Shown here one piece after another: positions 51,058 to 58,250 of a stretch of 64,000 nucleotides of DNA. The first letter of the stretch is position 1; every line of letters starts with the position of its first letter. A program made the position numbers and the translations under genes. The stretch covers positions 135,609-199,608 of the forward strand of contig PFDV01000005.1 in assembly GCA_002772745.1 (NCBI GenBank), read 5' to 3'. The stretch is from Candidatus Peregrinibacteria bacterium CG10_big_fil_rev_8_21_14_0_10_55_24. GTDB taxonomy: Bacteria; Patescibacteriota; Gracilibacteria; Peribacterales; Peribacteraceae. The notes under the pieces were generated by a model, which saw nothing but the letters and a program-made list of their open reading frames with translations, searched no databases and was not told the DNA's origin.

Positions 51058-52203
51058 TCATTCCTGCAGGGCTTCCTCATCTTCCTCTGTTCTTTCTCTG
51101 GCCCATGTTTGGAATTGCTCAAACAGTTCTCTAAGAGTCGTGAGCGAATTCGTGACGAGTGCCTTACCATCCTGTAGTCGAGACATCAGGTCCTGCGACT
51201 CTCTCGTTCTCGTGAGGAGACGGGCTAGTTGGGGGTTCGTGGTTGCGAGATGTTTCTTGAATGCGCGTTTATTCTTCTTCTGGCGACTATCTGCAACATC
51301 GAGGGTTCCTGCGTAAATCTTCGCACACGCTTCCGTGAAACTCTCATCTCCATTCAGCAGGAGTCGGTGATCATCGTCATCCTGTTCGCGTGCCCAGAGG
51401 ATTCCTTCGTCGAGAGTCGCAGCGCCATGGGCGACCGTGATCGGACACTCGTCTGGGAGTGGTTCTTTGAATTTTGCGTGCATGTGAGGCTGGTTGAGGT
51501 TCACGCTCTTACGCAGGATGGGATCATCCGCAATTGCCTGCTGGTACCCCGCGCCGGTGGCTTGCAGGAGTTCGTTGGAGAGAGGGGAATTCCCACGAAG
51601 CAGGATGGCAAATTCGTCTCCTCCCGTGGCGATGGGTGTCACATGCAGCCCGTTGCGCTCCAGCCAGAGTCGTGTCGAACTTTCCTTCTCCGTGAGAACT
51701 CTGGCGATTCCCTGGAGGAGCACTCCGGTTTTCGTATGGCCGACGAGTTCCCTGATAGATCTGGTGCCATTCATGTCAAAAGCGACCAGACCCACCTGTT
51801 TGAGGCTCTCCGGGGATGCGCTCTCCATGACATGATGTTCGATTTCCTGCGCAACCAGAAGTCTGCCGAGTCTCTGCGTTTTGATGTTGTGCCCGTCCGT
51901 GGAGTACACATGGTTAAAGAAGCTGGCCATGGCGGTAGCCCGCGTGATTCCTTCCATTTCACATGCCTGTTCGCCATGGAGTTCCCCATCGCGAGGCATG
52001 CCGTTGTCGATTCTGTGGAGCGTGAGTGTTGCCTGCAAAAGACGTCGCTGGTTTTCGCTGAGGCATTCCACCAGGTGCTTGGTACTGCTCAAATCGTCTG
52101 GCTCTGCATGATTGCGCGCATGCAGTTCCCGCAGCGCAAGCATGATCTCCTCAAGAGTCTGTTGTTCCTTAGGCTCGTGCTTTTCGAGGAGGGATTTCGA
52201 CAT
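51058..52203 (-). CDS. GGDEF-domain protein (putative diguanylate cyclase)
   Basis: 381 residues. The middle has a GGDEF-like fold: VGLVAFDMNGTRSIRELVGHTKTGVLLQGIARVL, then TGGDEFAILL with the literal GGDEF motif. The usual D-x-FK..ND positions are replaced by FDMNGTRSIREL, so activity is uncertain. The flanking N- and C-terminal parts are helical and not recognised. No sensor domain or membrane segment. It lies at the outer end of the cassette array, with a strong promoter that follows repeat R1, so it may be the oldest cassette. Confidence 0.75.
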   Translation of the reverse strand: MSKSLLEKHEPKEQQTLEEIMLALRELHARNHAEPDDLSSTKHLVECLSENQRRLLQATLTLHRIDNGMPRDGELHGEQACEMEGITRATAMASFFNHVYSTDGHNIKTQRLGRLLVAQEIEHHVMESASPESLKQVGLVAFDMNGTRSIRELVGHTKTGVLLQGIARVLTEKESSTRLWLERNGLHVTPIATGGDEFAILLRGNSPLSNELLQATGAGYQQAIADDPILRKSVNLNQPHMHAKFKEPLPDECPITVAHGAATLDEGILWAREQDDDDHRLLLNGDESFTEACAKIYAGTLDVADSRQKKNKRAFKKHLATTNPQLARLLTRTRESQDLMSRLQDGKALVTNSLTTLRELFEQFQTWARERTEEDEEALQE

Positions 52204-52280
52204 GGTGGCGAGCGCGAGAGAAAGGGGACAGGGAAAAATACCGGTACATCGCGCTTCCGCGCGGCGGTGCAGGGCGCAAA

Positions 52281-52308
52281 TTTATAGTAAACTGTATGTA
52301 TTTGTCAA
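52281..52308 (-). promoter_or_regulatory. Sigma70 promoter for the GGDEF gene
   Basis: Minus strand TTGACA (52303-52308), 16-base spacer, TATAAA (52281-52286), about 75 bases before the ATG. Confidence 0.7.
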
Positions 52309-52434
52309 GTATTCTCCTTTCCCCCTAAAGTAAAACAAAGGCCCAGCTCCTTTTGCGGGCTGCGCCGAGGCATCTGGCATCATGACCACAACATAGCGAA
52401 ATCTCGGCGTAGCTCCTGCAGGAGCGAAGCCGGA

Positions 52435-52492
52435 TGGAGCGGGTTACTGGATGTTATTCAAACTGTGATGCGTCCGACAAGGAGTTTGTGAC
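52435..52492 (-). repeat. Cassette-junction repeat R1
   Basis: 58 bases. It begins TGGAGCGGG on the plus strand, which is the reverse complement of the tRNA-Gly 3' end CCCGCTCCA, and continues with the conserved pieces GGATGTTATT, GCGTCCGACAAGGAG and TTTGTGAC. It lies 8 bases beyond the stop of the 399-residue gene. On its outer side is a GCTCCTGCAGGAGC palindrome. Confidence 0.8.
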
Positions 52493-52499
52493 TATCACA

Positions 52500-53699
52500 T
52501 TATTTTTGTCTGGGGAATTCAACCATGCCGTTGATGCCGTTGGAAATGACTCGAATTTTACGGAGAGAACCTATTCGACATCGAGGGATCAAGTCTTCAT
52601 CGTTTCCAAGCATGACGGTCACAGGAGCTTTTTGCATCCAGCGATAGTGTCCATGGGGAAGGAGTTGACTTTCGCCACTACATGCAAGATATGCAGCGAC
52701 GTTTGTTGGTTGGATAGAAAGATCGGTGCTCTCGTGTGTACTGGTATTGGCGTAGATGTAGGCAGCATCGTTGTCCTTCTTCCTTCGCTTGACGCCGTCG
52801 TCATCGAGGAAGGCGACAGGAAATGATACTCCTTCCTCCGGTGTAGTACCGTACGCCCCGTATGGGAAGACGACGCGACTTTGGATGCGAGGATTATCGG
52901 AGGATTTCGGTTCAAACTCAGCACGGGGAGAGAAAAGCTTGAATAGACGTGCTTGATAGAAGAGAACCTCATTCGTCACGTCATCAAAGCCGAATTCCAT
53001 TTGATACGAATGTGTGTGGGGCATCAGACCGCTATCTCGGACATGCCTGTAAAATGCAATGATTGCATCGATGTGTCTGATATCGGATTCTTCGTATATT
53101 TGTTTTCCCTGATGAAGAGTCTCTATCGCATCAATTCTTTTGCCGTCATCTGTACAGACCTCTTCTTCCATCACCGCTTTTATTTTTTTCATGTATGCCT
53201 GAATCGCTGGATCGAGAGGGGTAGTGACTCCTACCCGATAGATTCCAGGCTGGTGAGGATGTTCGAGGATGGAGCCACGTGCACCTGTGTTGCAGTCCTG
53301 CACAAGCACTCCCACTTTTCCGTCAAATGGCTGCCCGAATTCATACTCAATATAAGAACGAACTTCTGGTTGTTGTACATGAGCTAATACATCTTGGATC
53401 GCTCTTCGTGTTTGCAATATCCCCTGAAGGTTGGGGATAGTCTTCAAGACATCCACCATTCCAAATACGTCCAGCGGGTGATACGCACGAACGATTTTCT
53501 TCCGGTCAAAATTCATCGTTCTCAAATGCGGCTCACTATCATCTCCTGGCTGAATGTCGGTTGTTCCGCTCGGAAGATGTTTTTCAAATCCTTTCTTTTC
53601 CCTTAGAAACTGGTATCCACCTGCCTTACTCCCTCCCCGTGCAAGTTGGAGTTTCGCATTTGAGTTTTGCCATTCGATTGATTCGAACGGGAAGGCCAT
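52500..53699 (-). CDS. Hypothetical cassette protein (399 aa)
   Basis: 399 residues, soluble. No family recognised. Notable stretches are GGSKAGGYQFLREKKGFE, DVLAHVQQPEVRSYIEYEFGQPFDGKVGVLVQDC, LEHPHQPGIYRVGV and HTHSYQMEFGFDDVT; a Gly-rich N-terminus and an acid-rich centre are compatible with an ATP-grasp or PEP-synthase-related fold, which I would not assert. It has its own promoter and is bounded by R2 upstream and R1 downstream, making a one-gene cassette. A+T-richer than the chromosomal core. Confidence 0.8.
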   Translation of the reverse strand: MAFPFESIEWQNSNAKLQLARGGSKAGGYQFLREKKGFEKHLPSGTTDIQPGDDSEPHLRTMNFDRKKIVRAYHPLDVFGMVDVLKTIPNLQGILQTRRAIQDVLAHVQQPEVRSYIEYEFGQPFDGKVGVLVQDCNTGARGSILEHPHQPGIYRVGVTTPLDPAIQAYMKKIKAVMEEEVCTDDGKRIDAIETLHQGKQIYEESDIRHIDAIIAFYRHVRDSGLMPHTHSYQMEFGFDDVTNEVLFYQARLFKLFSPRAEFEPKSSDNPRIQSRVVFPYGAYGTTPEEGVSFPVAFLDDDGVKRRKKDNDAAYIYANTSTHESTDLSIQPTNVAAYLACSGESQLLPHGHYRWMQKAPVTVMLGNDEDLIPRCRIGSLRKIRVISNGINGMVEFPRQK

Positions 53700-53709
53700 G
53701 AAGCTGTAT

Positions 53710-53738
53710 ATTAAATAAATTAAATGTATTTATGTCAA
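53710..53738 (-). promoter_or_regulatory. Promoter of the 399-aa cassette gene, near-leaderless
   Basis: Minus strand TTGACA (53733-53738), 17-base spacer, TTTAAT (53710-53715). The ATG follows only 10 bases later, so the transcript would start within a few bases of the coding sequence. Confidence 0.6.
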
Positions 53739-53776
53739 TGAATGTTGATTGGCTTCTTTTAAGCAAAATATCTAGG

Positions 53777-53835
53777 TGGAGCGGGTGATGGGAGGTTATT
53801 GCAACCGTAATGGGGGGTACTAGGAGTTTGTGTCC
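53777..53835 (-). repeat. Cassette-junction repeat R2
   Basis: 59 bases beginning TGGAGCGGG, with GGTTATTGCAACCGTAAT and CTAGGAGTTTGTGTCC. It overlaps the end of the 244-residue gene: the last residues (DTNS) and TAG stop are repeat-encoded. Single short form without the hairpin extension present in R3 and R4. Confidence 0.8.
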
Positions 53836-54554
53836 TTACTCTCCAACGCATTCGAAGGTTCTTGTGCGAAGTACACTGTGACCCGCAGCACTCGACCCCC
53901 AAATAGCTCGTCTCTGTTGTCTTCCTGTATATCATAGCCGATGACTTTAGCTTTACGCTCATATGCAGCATTGATAATTCTGCTGTGCAGTAGGTCTACA
54001 TTCTCCAAGAATTCTTCTCTGGCATCGACCAACCATTCCTCATCAATTGGCCTCCAGATCTCTTGCGTTATTGAACCGGCTAATTTGTACTCGGTTTCGT
54101 CAAACAAATCTCGTGGGAAGATTTTGCCACATGGCCTCTTAGGTTTCTCCATGTGCATCTGATCTATTTCACCGCTTACGTCGCGAAGCTCAGTGGAGCC
54201 GTTTTGATTTATGTAAATGAGTTCCGGAGGAATAGCATCTTGAATCCTGAAGGGCACCAAATAAAAATCTGCATTTTTCCGCTTATCGGGTGTGCTTTCC
54301 AATGGAGCTCTGATGCTCTTGCGGACGGATTCCACGGCTTCAGCTGTGCTCAATAGTTCAGACCTGCGCAGCAGTGTGAATGTCCGCCCGTCTTCTCCTA
54401 TGGCCTCTACCCGAAACAAAGGCAATCCCTCGTGTACTTTGCTCGTGACCTCAATTGAGCGGATATGATTCGCCTCAATATACTTTGCGATGTCATCATC
54501 CTTCCGCAATTGGTGTTCGAGTGCCTTGCTCCATGGCTTAGGCTGTTGTTCCAT
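53820..54554 (-). CDS. Hypothetical cassette protein (244 aa)
   Basis: 244 residues, soluble, charged. No family recognised. The middle contains DFYLVPFRIQDAIPPELIYIN and the C-terminal third has YERKAKVIGYDIQEDNRDELFGGRVLRVTVYF, a pattern of alternating strands. TACAAT lies 11 bases before the ATG, so a near-leaderless transcript is likely, but the -35 is weak. Bounded by R3 and R2. Confidence 0.75.
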   Translation of the reverse strand: MEQQPKPWSKALEHQLRKDDDIAKYIEANHIRSIEVTSKVHEGLPLFRVEAIGEDGRTFTLLRRSELLSTAEAVESVRKSIRAPLESTPDKRKNADFYLVPFRIQDAIPPELIYINQNGSTELRDVSGEIDQMHMEKPKRPCGKIFPRDLFDETEYKLAGSITQEIWRPIDEEWLVDAREEFLENVDLLHSRIINAAYERKAKVIGYDIQEDNRDELFGGRVLRVTVYFAQEPSNALESKDTNS

Positions 54555-54654
54555 TGTTAATTAACATTGTACCCTAATATTGTAGTTTTTGCCAGACATG
54601 CCCGTCTCGAAATATGCCTGCCAATCTTACAGTTGTATTTCCACTTACCAGTAC

Positions 54655-54683
54655 AAAAATAAATGGCTTGAATAAGCCATAAA
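54655..54683 (-). terminator. Intrinsic terminator at the R3 junction
   Basis: On the minus strand ATGGCTT-ATTC-AAGCCAT is followed by TTATTTTT. It lies just past the R3 copy of the tRNA 3' end and would end transcripts coming from the HD-domain gene. Confidence 0.65.
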
Positions 54684-54688
54684 TTAGG

Positions 54689-54876
54689 TGGAGCGGGCAA
54701 GCACCACGTCGTTTCGCTCCTCTGTACTGCCTTTCATTCGATTCACTGCGTTTCCTTCGGCAAGCTCAGGATCATTGCTCATCGCATGAAAGCTCCAGAA
54801 TTGCTGAGGCAATTCTGGAGCGGGTGGCTGGAATCTATTACAACTATATGGGTCCGACGAGGAGCTAATCTCTGTC
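54689..54876 (-). repeat. Cassette-junction repeat R3 (long form)
   Basis: Two copies of the tRNA-Gly-like end bracket a ~115-base spacer. The inner core R3b (54816-54876) carries TGGAGCGGG, GGAATCTATTACAAC and GTCCGACGAGGAGC. Next comes a perfect hairpin CTCCAGAATTGC/GCAATTCTGGAG (54793-54820) that includes the tRNA-like CTCCA. After ~90 bases the outer end TGGAGCGGGCAAGC (54689-54702) matches the tRNA end at 13 of 14 bases. Spacer pieces TTTCATGC and GAATGAAAGG (minus strand) recur in R4. The 343-base gap between genes at 54555-54897 holds this element, the terminator and a promoter. Confidence 0.8.
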
Positions 54877-54897
54877 ATAAAATCCCCTCACAGTCGG

Positions 54898-55767
54898 TTA
54901 CGAATTCGCTCTATCGCACAAAAATAATTCAGGATCCTGCTTATTATCAGGAGCCAGTGCCTTTTGAAGGTCCGTGGCAATCATCTTCGCAACGATTACC
55001 TGCCAATCAGCATAGGACTTCATCTGGCGAAGTTTTTTGGCATCGTCGCTGTTGATATCTCGGATTGTTACTGCTTTTCCGCTTGCATCAAACCCGAAGC
55101 CTTCTATAAAGAGAAAGGCATATCGATTGGGAAAATCTGAAAGTGCCATCCGCTCCTCACATGTGACGTAGTACGTTTGTTCTTCACTTCCATCCTTCGG
55201 GAGGGTAGACGAAGTCATATCGTCGGCAATATGCACCACTTTCTCGGCATTGGTACGTTTGGGATTGAGGAAAATCGCCCCTTGACTATCGATTTGCAAA
55301 AATGACATGAGGCTATTGTGGCCTGTTTCTTTGCCAGCAGCTGCAAGATAATCTAAAAGCTCGGGATGGATATTTTCTCCTTTAAGTTTCTCTCGAATTG
55401 CTTCATACGCCTGACCCGAATACACATCCGCACAATTCAATGCTCCAGACTTCTGTGCTTTTTTGCGCATCACTTCATATCTCTTGTTTGCATCGTGCAC
55501 GAGTGCTCGCTCCACGGCTGTCGGATCCAATTTCTCTGCGAGATGGGCAACAGCAACACAGTGGCGACCAATATTTGTGAAACTTTCAACATCTTCCGGC
55601 TGTCCGGGTAAGTACGGATTTTTCAGAATCACTTCCCGACTCGGATGCACTCCTCCCACTTCAAGAATACGCATTGCCTCAGGAAATCGTTGTTCGTATT
55701 CATGCAGCTTTTGCTGTAGCAGGGATTTGTCGACTGGTTCAAAATTTCCGAATTCAATGGCTTCCAT
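54898..55767 (-). CDS. HD-domain phosphohydrolase-like cassette protein
   Basis: 289 residues from ATG 55767; longer frames run through R4 and are not credible. The HD pattern is His69 in GRHCVAVAHLAEKLDP, His91-Asp92 in ALVHDANKRYEVM and Asp181 in VVHIADDMTSS, i.e. the H...HD...D set of metal-dependent phosphohydrolases. The C-terminal ~100 residues are unassigned. A nucleotide or signalling phosphoester is the likely substrate. It has a promoter placed exactly at the end of the R4 tRNA-like sequence. Confidence 0.75.
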   Translation of the reverse strand: MEAIEFGNFEPVDKSLLQQKLHEYEQRFPEAMRILEVGGVHPSREVILKNPYLPGQPEDVESFTNIGRHCVAVAHLAEKLDPTAVERALVHDANKRYEVMRKKAQKSGALNCADVYSGQAYEAIREKLKGENIHPELLDYLAAAGKETGHNSLMSFLQIDSQGAIFLNPKRTNAEKVVHIADDMTSSTLPKDGSEEQTYYVTCEERMALSDFPNRYAFLFIEGFGFDASGKAVTIRDINSDDAKKLRQMKSYADWQVIVAKMIATDLQKALAPDNKQDPELFLCDRANS

Positions 55768-55774
55768 GTTATAT

Positions 55775-55802
55775 ATGATATAATTTAGTGTTACTTTGTC
55801 AA
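55775..55802 (-). promoter_or_regulatory. Leaderless promoter of the HD-domain cassette gene
   Basis: Minus strand TTGACA (55797-55802), 16-base spacer, TATCAT (55775-55780); the ATG is 7 bases after the -10, so transcription should start at or next to the A of ATG. The -35 directly abuts the CCA of the tRNA-like end of R4. Confidence 0.7.
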
Positions 55803-55958
55803 TGGAGCGGGCGAGCCCTAAAGGACTTCCTTTCATCCTGCTCATTTCGTCACTGAGTTCCTCATTCGCAGCATGAAACACTCCAAACGCTAAAGCGTTT
55901 GGAGCGGGCGGCTGAATGTTATTACAATTGGAATGCAGTCCTGTTAGGAGTTTCTGTC
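55803..55958 (-). repeat. Cassette-junction repeat R4 (long form)
   Basis: Outer end TGGAGCGGGCGAGC (55803-55816) is identical over 14 bases to the 3' end of tRNA-Gly at 57395-57408. Hairpin CTCCAAACGC-TAAA-GCGTTTGGAG at 55881-55904. Core R4b (55900-55958) has TGGAGCGGG, GAATGTTATTACAA and TTAGGAGTTTCTGTC; it encodes the last residues (DRNS) and stop of the streptomycin-kinase-like gene. Same architecture as R3, with a different hairpin sequence. Confidence 0.85.
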
Positions 55959-56837
55959 TATGAGTTTTTCGAGAGTTCTCACACAAACAATGTCGTATTC
56001 TTCATTGTTCTCCACTGACCAACAGCATGAAATTACGCTCTGCACAAAAGCTCTCCCAATGACTCGTGAAATATTTGTTTGGAGTGTTTCCGCAAAAATG
56101 GTAGCTCTTTGCATGAAGATATTCTCAATATTTGGATTCTGAGAAATTCCCTCCGGATTATAGAAAAATGCTCCAACTTCACATATTGGATCGCCAATGA
56201 CACCCTGTGGATCGATTGTGAGCCACCCCCGTTCCTCGTCATAGAGAATATTTTCGTGGTGTAAATCGCCGTGCAGCACCCTCTCACAAGATTTTGTAGC
56301 TTCGAGTGCATGATGTGTTGCTCGTGCTTTCTCAATGAGTTCTCTGGGGATGTCATGATCATCTCCAATTCGTTCTGTGACATCGAGCCACTTGGTCACT
56401 GTTGGAAGAGTGTGTTGAGTCGGAGGAGTTGCTGGTAGTACCTTCATCACTTCAGCGGCAATCGTTGTTGCCTCTTCATCATCTTTGATTGTCGTGAGAT
56501 CATACCCAGGTTCTACTTTTTCCAAGAGTATGGAGCAGGTTTCATTGTCTCTTTCTAAAATCTTTATGGACTTTTGACCATTGAATGCATCCAATGCCTG
56601 TATTTCAGTATGAATTTCTGATGCAGGATACCCAATCTTCAATATTGCACTTTCGCCATTGGGCCTTTTAGCTTCTGCAACAAAGTTGCAGTAGGCATTC
56701 TCAAATGGTGTGCCAACAGTAATGCGCATTCTATCCTCGCATCTATTTACGATAGAAGGTAACTCCTCTAGCCACTTCGCTCCTTTGTCGTTCCATCGGT
56801 TTGTCACTGCGGTTGAAAGCTTGGGTGGGATGTACAT
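55944..56837 (-). CDS. APH(6)/StrB-like phosphotransferase
   Basis: 297 residues, kinase-like fold. The catalytic loop RVLHGDLHHENILYDEERGW holds Asp191 and Asn196, and IDPQGVIGDP the metal Asp209; Lys67 in AILKIGYP is the ATP ligand. These are the features of the streptomycin 6-kinase/hydroxyurea-kinase group. Whether it modifies an antibiotic or a cell metabolite is unknown. It starts 10 bases after the P-loop kinase gene, so the two form one cassette. The C-terminus and stop are inside R4. Confidence 0.85.
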   Translation of the reverse strand: MYIPPKLSTAVTNRWNDKGAKWLEELPSIVNRCEDRMRITVGTPFENAYCNFVAEAKRPNGESAILKIGYPASEIHTEIQALDAFNGQKSIKILERDNETCSILLEKVEPGYDLTTIKDDEEATTIAAEVMKVLPATPPTQHTLPTVTKWLDVTERIGDDHDIPRELIEKARATHHALEATKSCERVLHGDLHHENILYDEERGWLTIDPQGVIGDPICEVGAFFYNPEGISQNPNIENIFMQRATIFAETLQTNISRVIGRAFVQSVISCCWSVENNEEYDIVCVRTLEKLIDRNS

Positions 56838-56847
56838 TGTGAAGATA

Positions 56848-57378
56848 TTAATTCAAATCTAATTGAGAGTCATGTAGCCAAACACTTAGTGAGCCTGCAA
56901 TTTTTCTCGCAGTTTCCTCAGCATTCTCATTGCCATTATCAACGATACATTCCGGTTCGAATGATTCTTTGAGCTCATGAAATTGTGCACGGAGTGATAT
57001 GACTTGTTCTTCCCCGGAAGTCCAACAGTCTCTCTCTTTATCTCTTTGAATGAGGATGTCCTCAGAGGGTAGAAGCAGTTTGAATACGACGTCATTACCG
57101 AATGTCTTTTTAAATGTATCTATGATGGTGCCAAGCATGATGTAATCGACAATAACACTATTGCCATTGAGGTAGTGTTCATTTGTTCTACGGAGAAGTT
57201 CTCCTTTTAGGGCTGCAAGTTTTTTTGGATACTTCTCAATATCAATGAGACCTGGAAACAATTCCTGATTTATATCGTCGCCCTTGATCAGAGGAATGCC
57301 TAATTTCTCAGAGAGTAGTTCTGTTACGGTTGTTTTACCTGCACCACATGGGCCGGTAATGACGATAATTTTAGGCAC
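56848..57378 (-). CDS. P-loop nucleotide/small-molecule kinase-like protein
   Basis: 176 residues from GTG 57378. Walker A GPCGAGKTT at 9-17, then IKGDDINQELFPG, similar to the chloramphenicol phosphotransferase and gluconate or adenylylsulfate kinase group; a lid-like segment with Arg (IQRDKERDCWTSGEEQ) lies near residue 115. Substrate unknown. The start is only 17 bases after the CCA of tRNA-Gly, so the mRNA is probably co-transcribed with the tRNA and freed by tRNA 3' processing. Confidence 0.75.
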   Translation of the reverse strand: MPKIIVITGPCGAGKTTVTELLSEKLGIPLIKGDDINQELFPGLIDIEKYPKKLAALKGELLRRTNEHYLNGNSVIVDYIMLGTIIDTFKKTFGNDVVFKLLLPSEDILIQRDKERDCWTSGEEQVISLRAQFHELKESFEPECIVDNGNENAEETARKIAGSLSVWLHDSQLDLN

Positions 57379-57394
57379 AGATGAATGTCTTGGA

Positions 57395-57469
57395 TGGAGC
57401 GGGCGAGCGGAATCGAACCGCCGTCTTCAGCTTGGAAGGCTGACATAATAGCCATTATACGACGCCCGC
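57395..57469 (-). tRNA. tRNA-Gly (anticodon TCC), CCA encoded
   Basis: Acceptor GCGGGCG (57463-57469) pairs with CGCCCGC (57399-57405). The anticodon stem TCAGC/GCTGA frames CTTCCAA with anticodon TCC. T-arm GGCGGTTCGATTCCGCT; discriminator T, then CCA at 57395-57397. TAGAAT (minus strand, 57484-57489) could be its -10. Its last 14 bases are copied at R3 and R4 and, in shorter form, at R1 and R2. Confidence 0.95.
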
Positions 57470-57515
57470 GTGTTTGAATGATCATTCTACCTGATGCGTT
57501 TGCCACTCTATTCCA

Positions 57516-57603
57516 GGCGAGCGTAATCCCTGCCTGCCGGCAGGCAGGGAACCGCCGTCTTCAGCTTGGAAGGCTGACATAATAGCCATTATACGACGCC
57601 CGC
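57516..57603 (-). pseudogene. Broken second copy of tRNA-Gly
   Basis: The 5' 54 bases (57549-57603) are identical to the intact tRNA-Gly from the acceptor 5' strand to GGCGGTTC. A palindrome then interrupts the T-loop, after which GATTACGCTCGCC continues the tRNA with a changed base. The 3' acceptor strand is damaged (CGCCTGG instead of CGCCCGC) and there is no CCA. Confidence 0.85.
57528..57549. repeat. 22-base perfect palindrome inside the tRNA-Gly copy
   Basis: CCCTGCCTGCC followed by its exact reverse complement GGCAGGCAGGG, placed between the two halves of the T-loop (GGTTC and GATT) of the second tRNA-Gly. Confidence 0.85.
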
Positions 57604-57640
57604 AATCGTGGAAAGGATCGCAGTGCGAGGATACTGGGAA

Positions 57641-57940
57641 TCAATCTTTTTGTGAAGCGCCCAGACTCGTTTCCAGGATCTTCTTGGTGCTGGGCTTGTG
57701 CCAGGGTGTGCAGGTGAGGATGCGCTTGAATGCAAGGAGCGATCCTAAGAGTACCCCGCGCTTCTCGATCATCTCCTTGGCGTACGCCGAACAGGTGGGG
57801 GAGTGGCGGCAGTAACCGGAGGGCCACAGGGACGCAAGCGGCCCATGGTCCGGGGAAAGTGTGCGCTGGTAGAGCGTTATGCCCAGTGCGATCCCCCTGC
57901 GGGGAGCGTGCCAGAGCAAGAGGAGCAGTTTGCGCATCAT
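57641..57940 (-). CDS. yidD: Membrane protein insertion efficiency factor YidD
   Basis: 99 residues from ATG 57940 (57937 also possible). Conserved core: ALGITLYQRTLSPDHG, GYCRHSPTCSAYAKEMIEKRG and the C-terminal RILTCTPWHKP. YidD helps the YidC insertase at the membrane through an amphipathic N-terminal helix. Unusually it is not next to rnpA/yidC here. Confidence 0.93.
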   Translation of the reverse strand: MMRKLLLLLWHAPRRGIALGITLYQRTLSPDHGPLASLWPSGYCRHSPTCSAYAKEMIEKRGVLLGSLLAFKRILTCTPWHKPSTKKILETSLGASQKD

Positions 57941-57983
57941 GATCGGGAGCGGTAGGCTACACGGTAAGCCTTTCTCCGCTCCT

Positions 57984-58241
57984 ATGCCAAGCATGTACTC
58001 CGTTGCCAACGGTCTTGAGATCGCCATTGCGATCATGCTCATCGTGCTCCTCTACCATGCGCTCTTCATTGCCGTGGATTTGCGGCGCATCCTGCGTCGC
58101 GTGGATGACGTGACCAAGCAGATCGAAGAAGTCATCATGAAGCCGATCTCCATGGCGGACCACGTGCTTGAGTGGATCATGGAACGCATTGAGCAGGACC
58201 AGAAGAAGAGCAAGAACAAAGCAAAACCTGCAAAGAAGTAA
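57984..58241 (+). CDS. Small single-pass membrane protein
   Basis: 85 residues from ATG 57984 (or 57993). One N-terminal membrane helix (GLEIAIAIMLIVLLYHALFIAV), then an amphipathic charged helix and a Lys-rich tail (KKSKNKAKPAKK). It is followed 9 bases later by a similar-sized membrane protein, so the two may act together. No family recognised. Confidence 0.65.
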   Translation: MPSMYSVANGLEIAIAIMLIVLLYHALFIAVDLRRILRRVDDVTKQIEEVIMKPISMADHVLEWIMERIEQDQKKSKNKAKPAKK

Positions 58242-58250
58242 CTCCTCCTC

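Noticed and set aside
52435-55958. Calling the cassette repeats integron attC sites.
   Set aside because: No integron integrase is in the window, and I cannot place the RYYYAAC/GTTRRRY core pair; only the layout is similar.
55768-55986. Longer HD-domain protein starting at 55986 (reading NCNNIQPPAPN..).
   Set aside because: That extension is a translation of repeat R4 and overlaps the end of the StrB-like gene; a promoter and family-like start lie at 55767.
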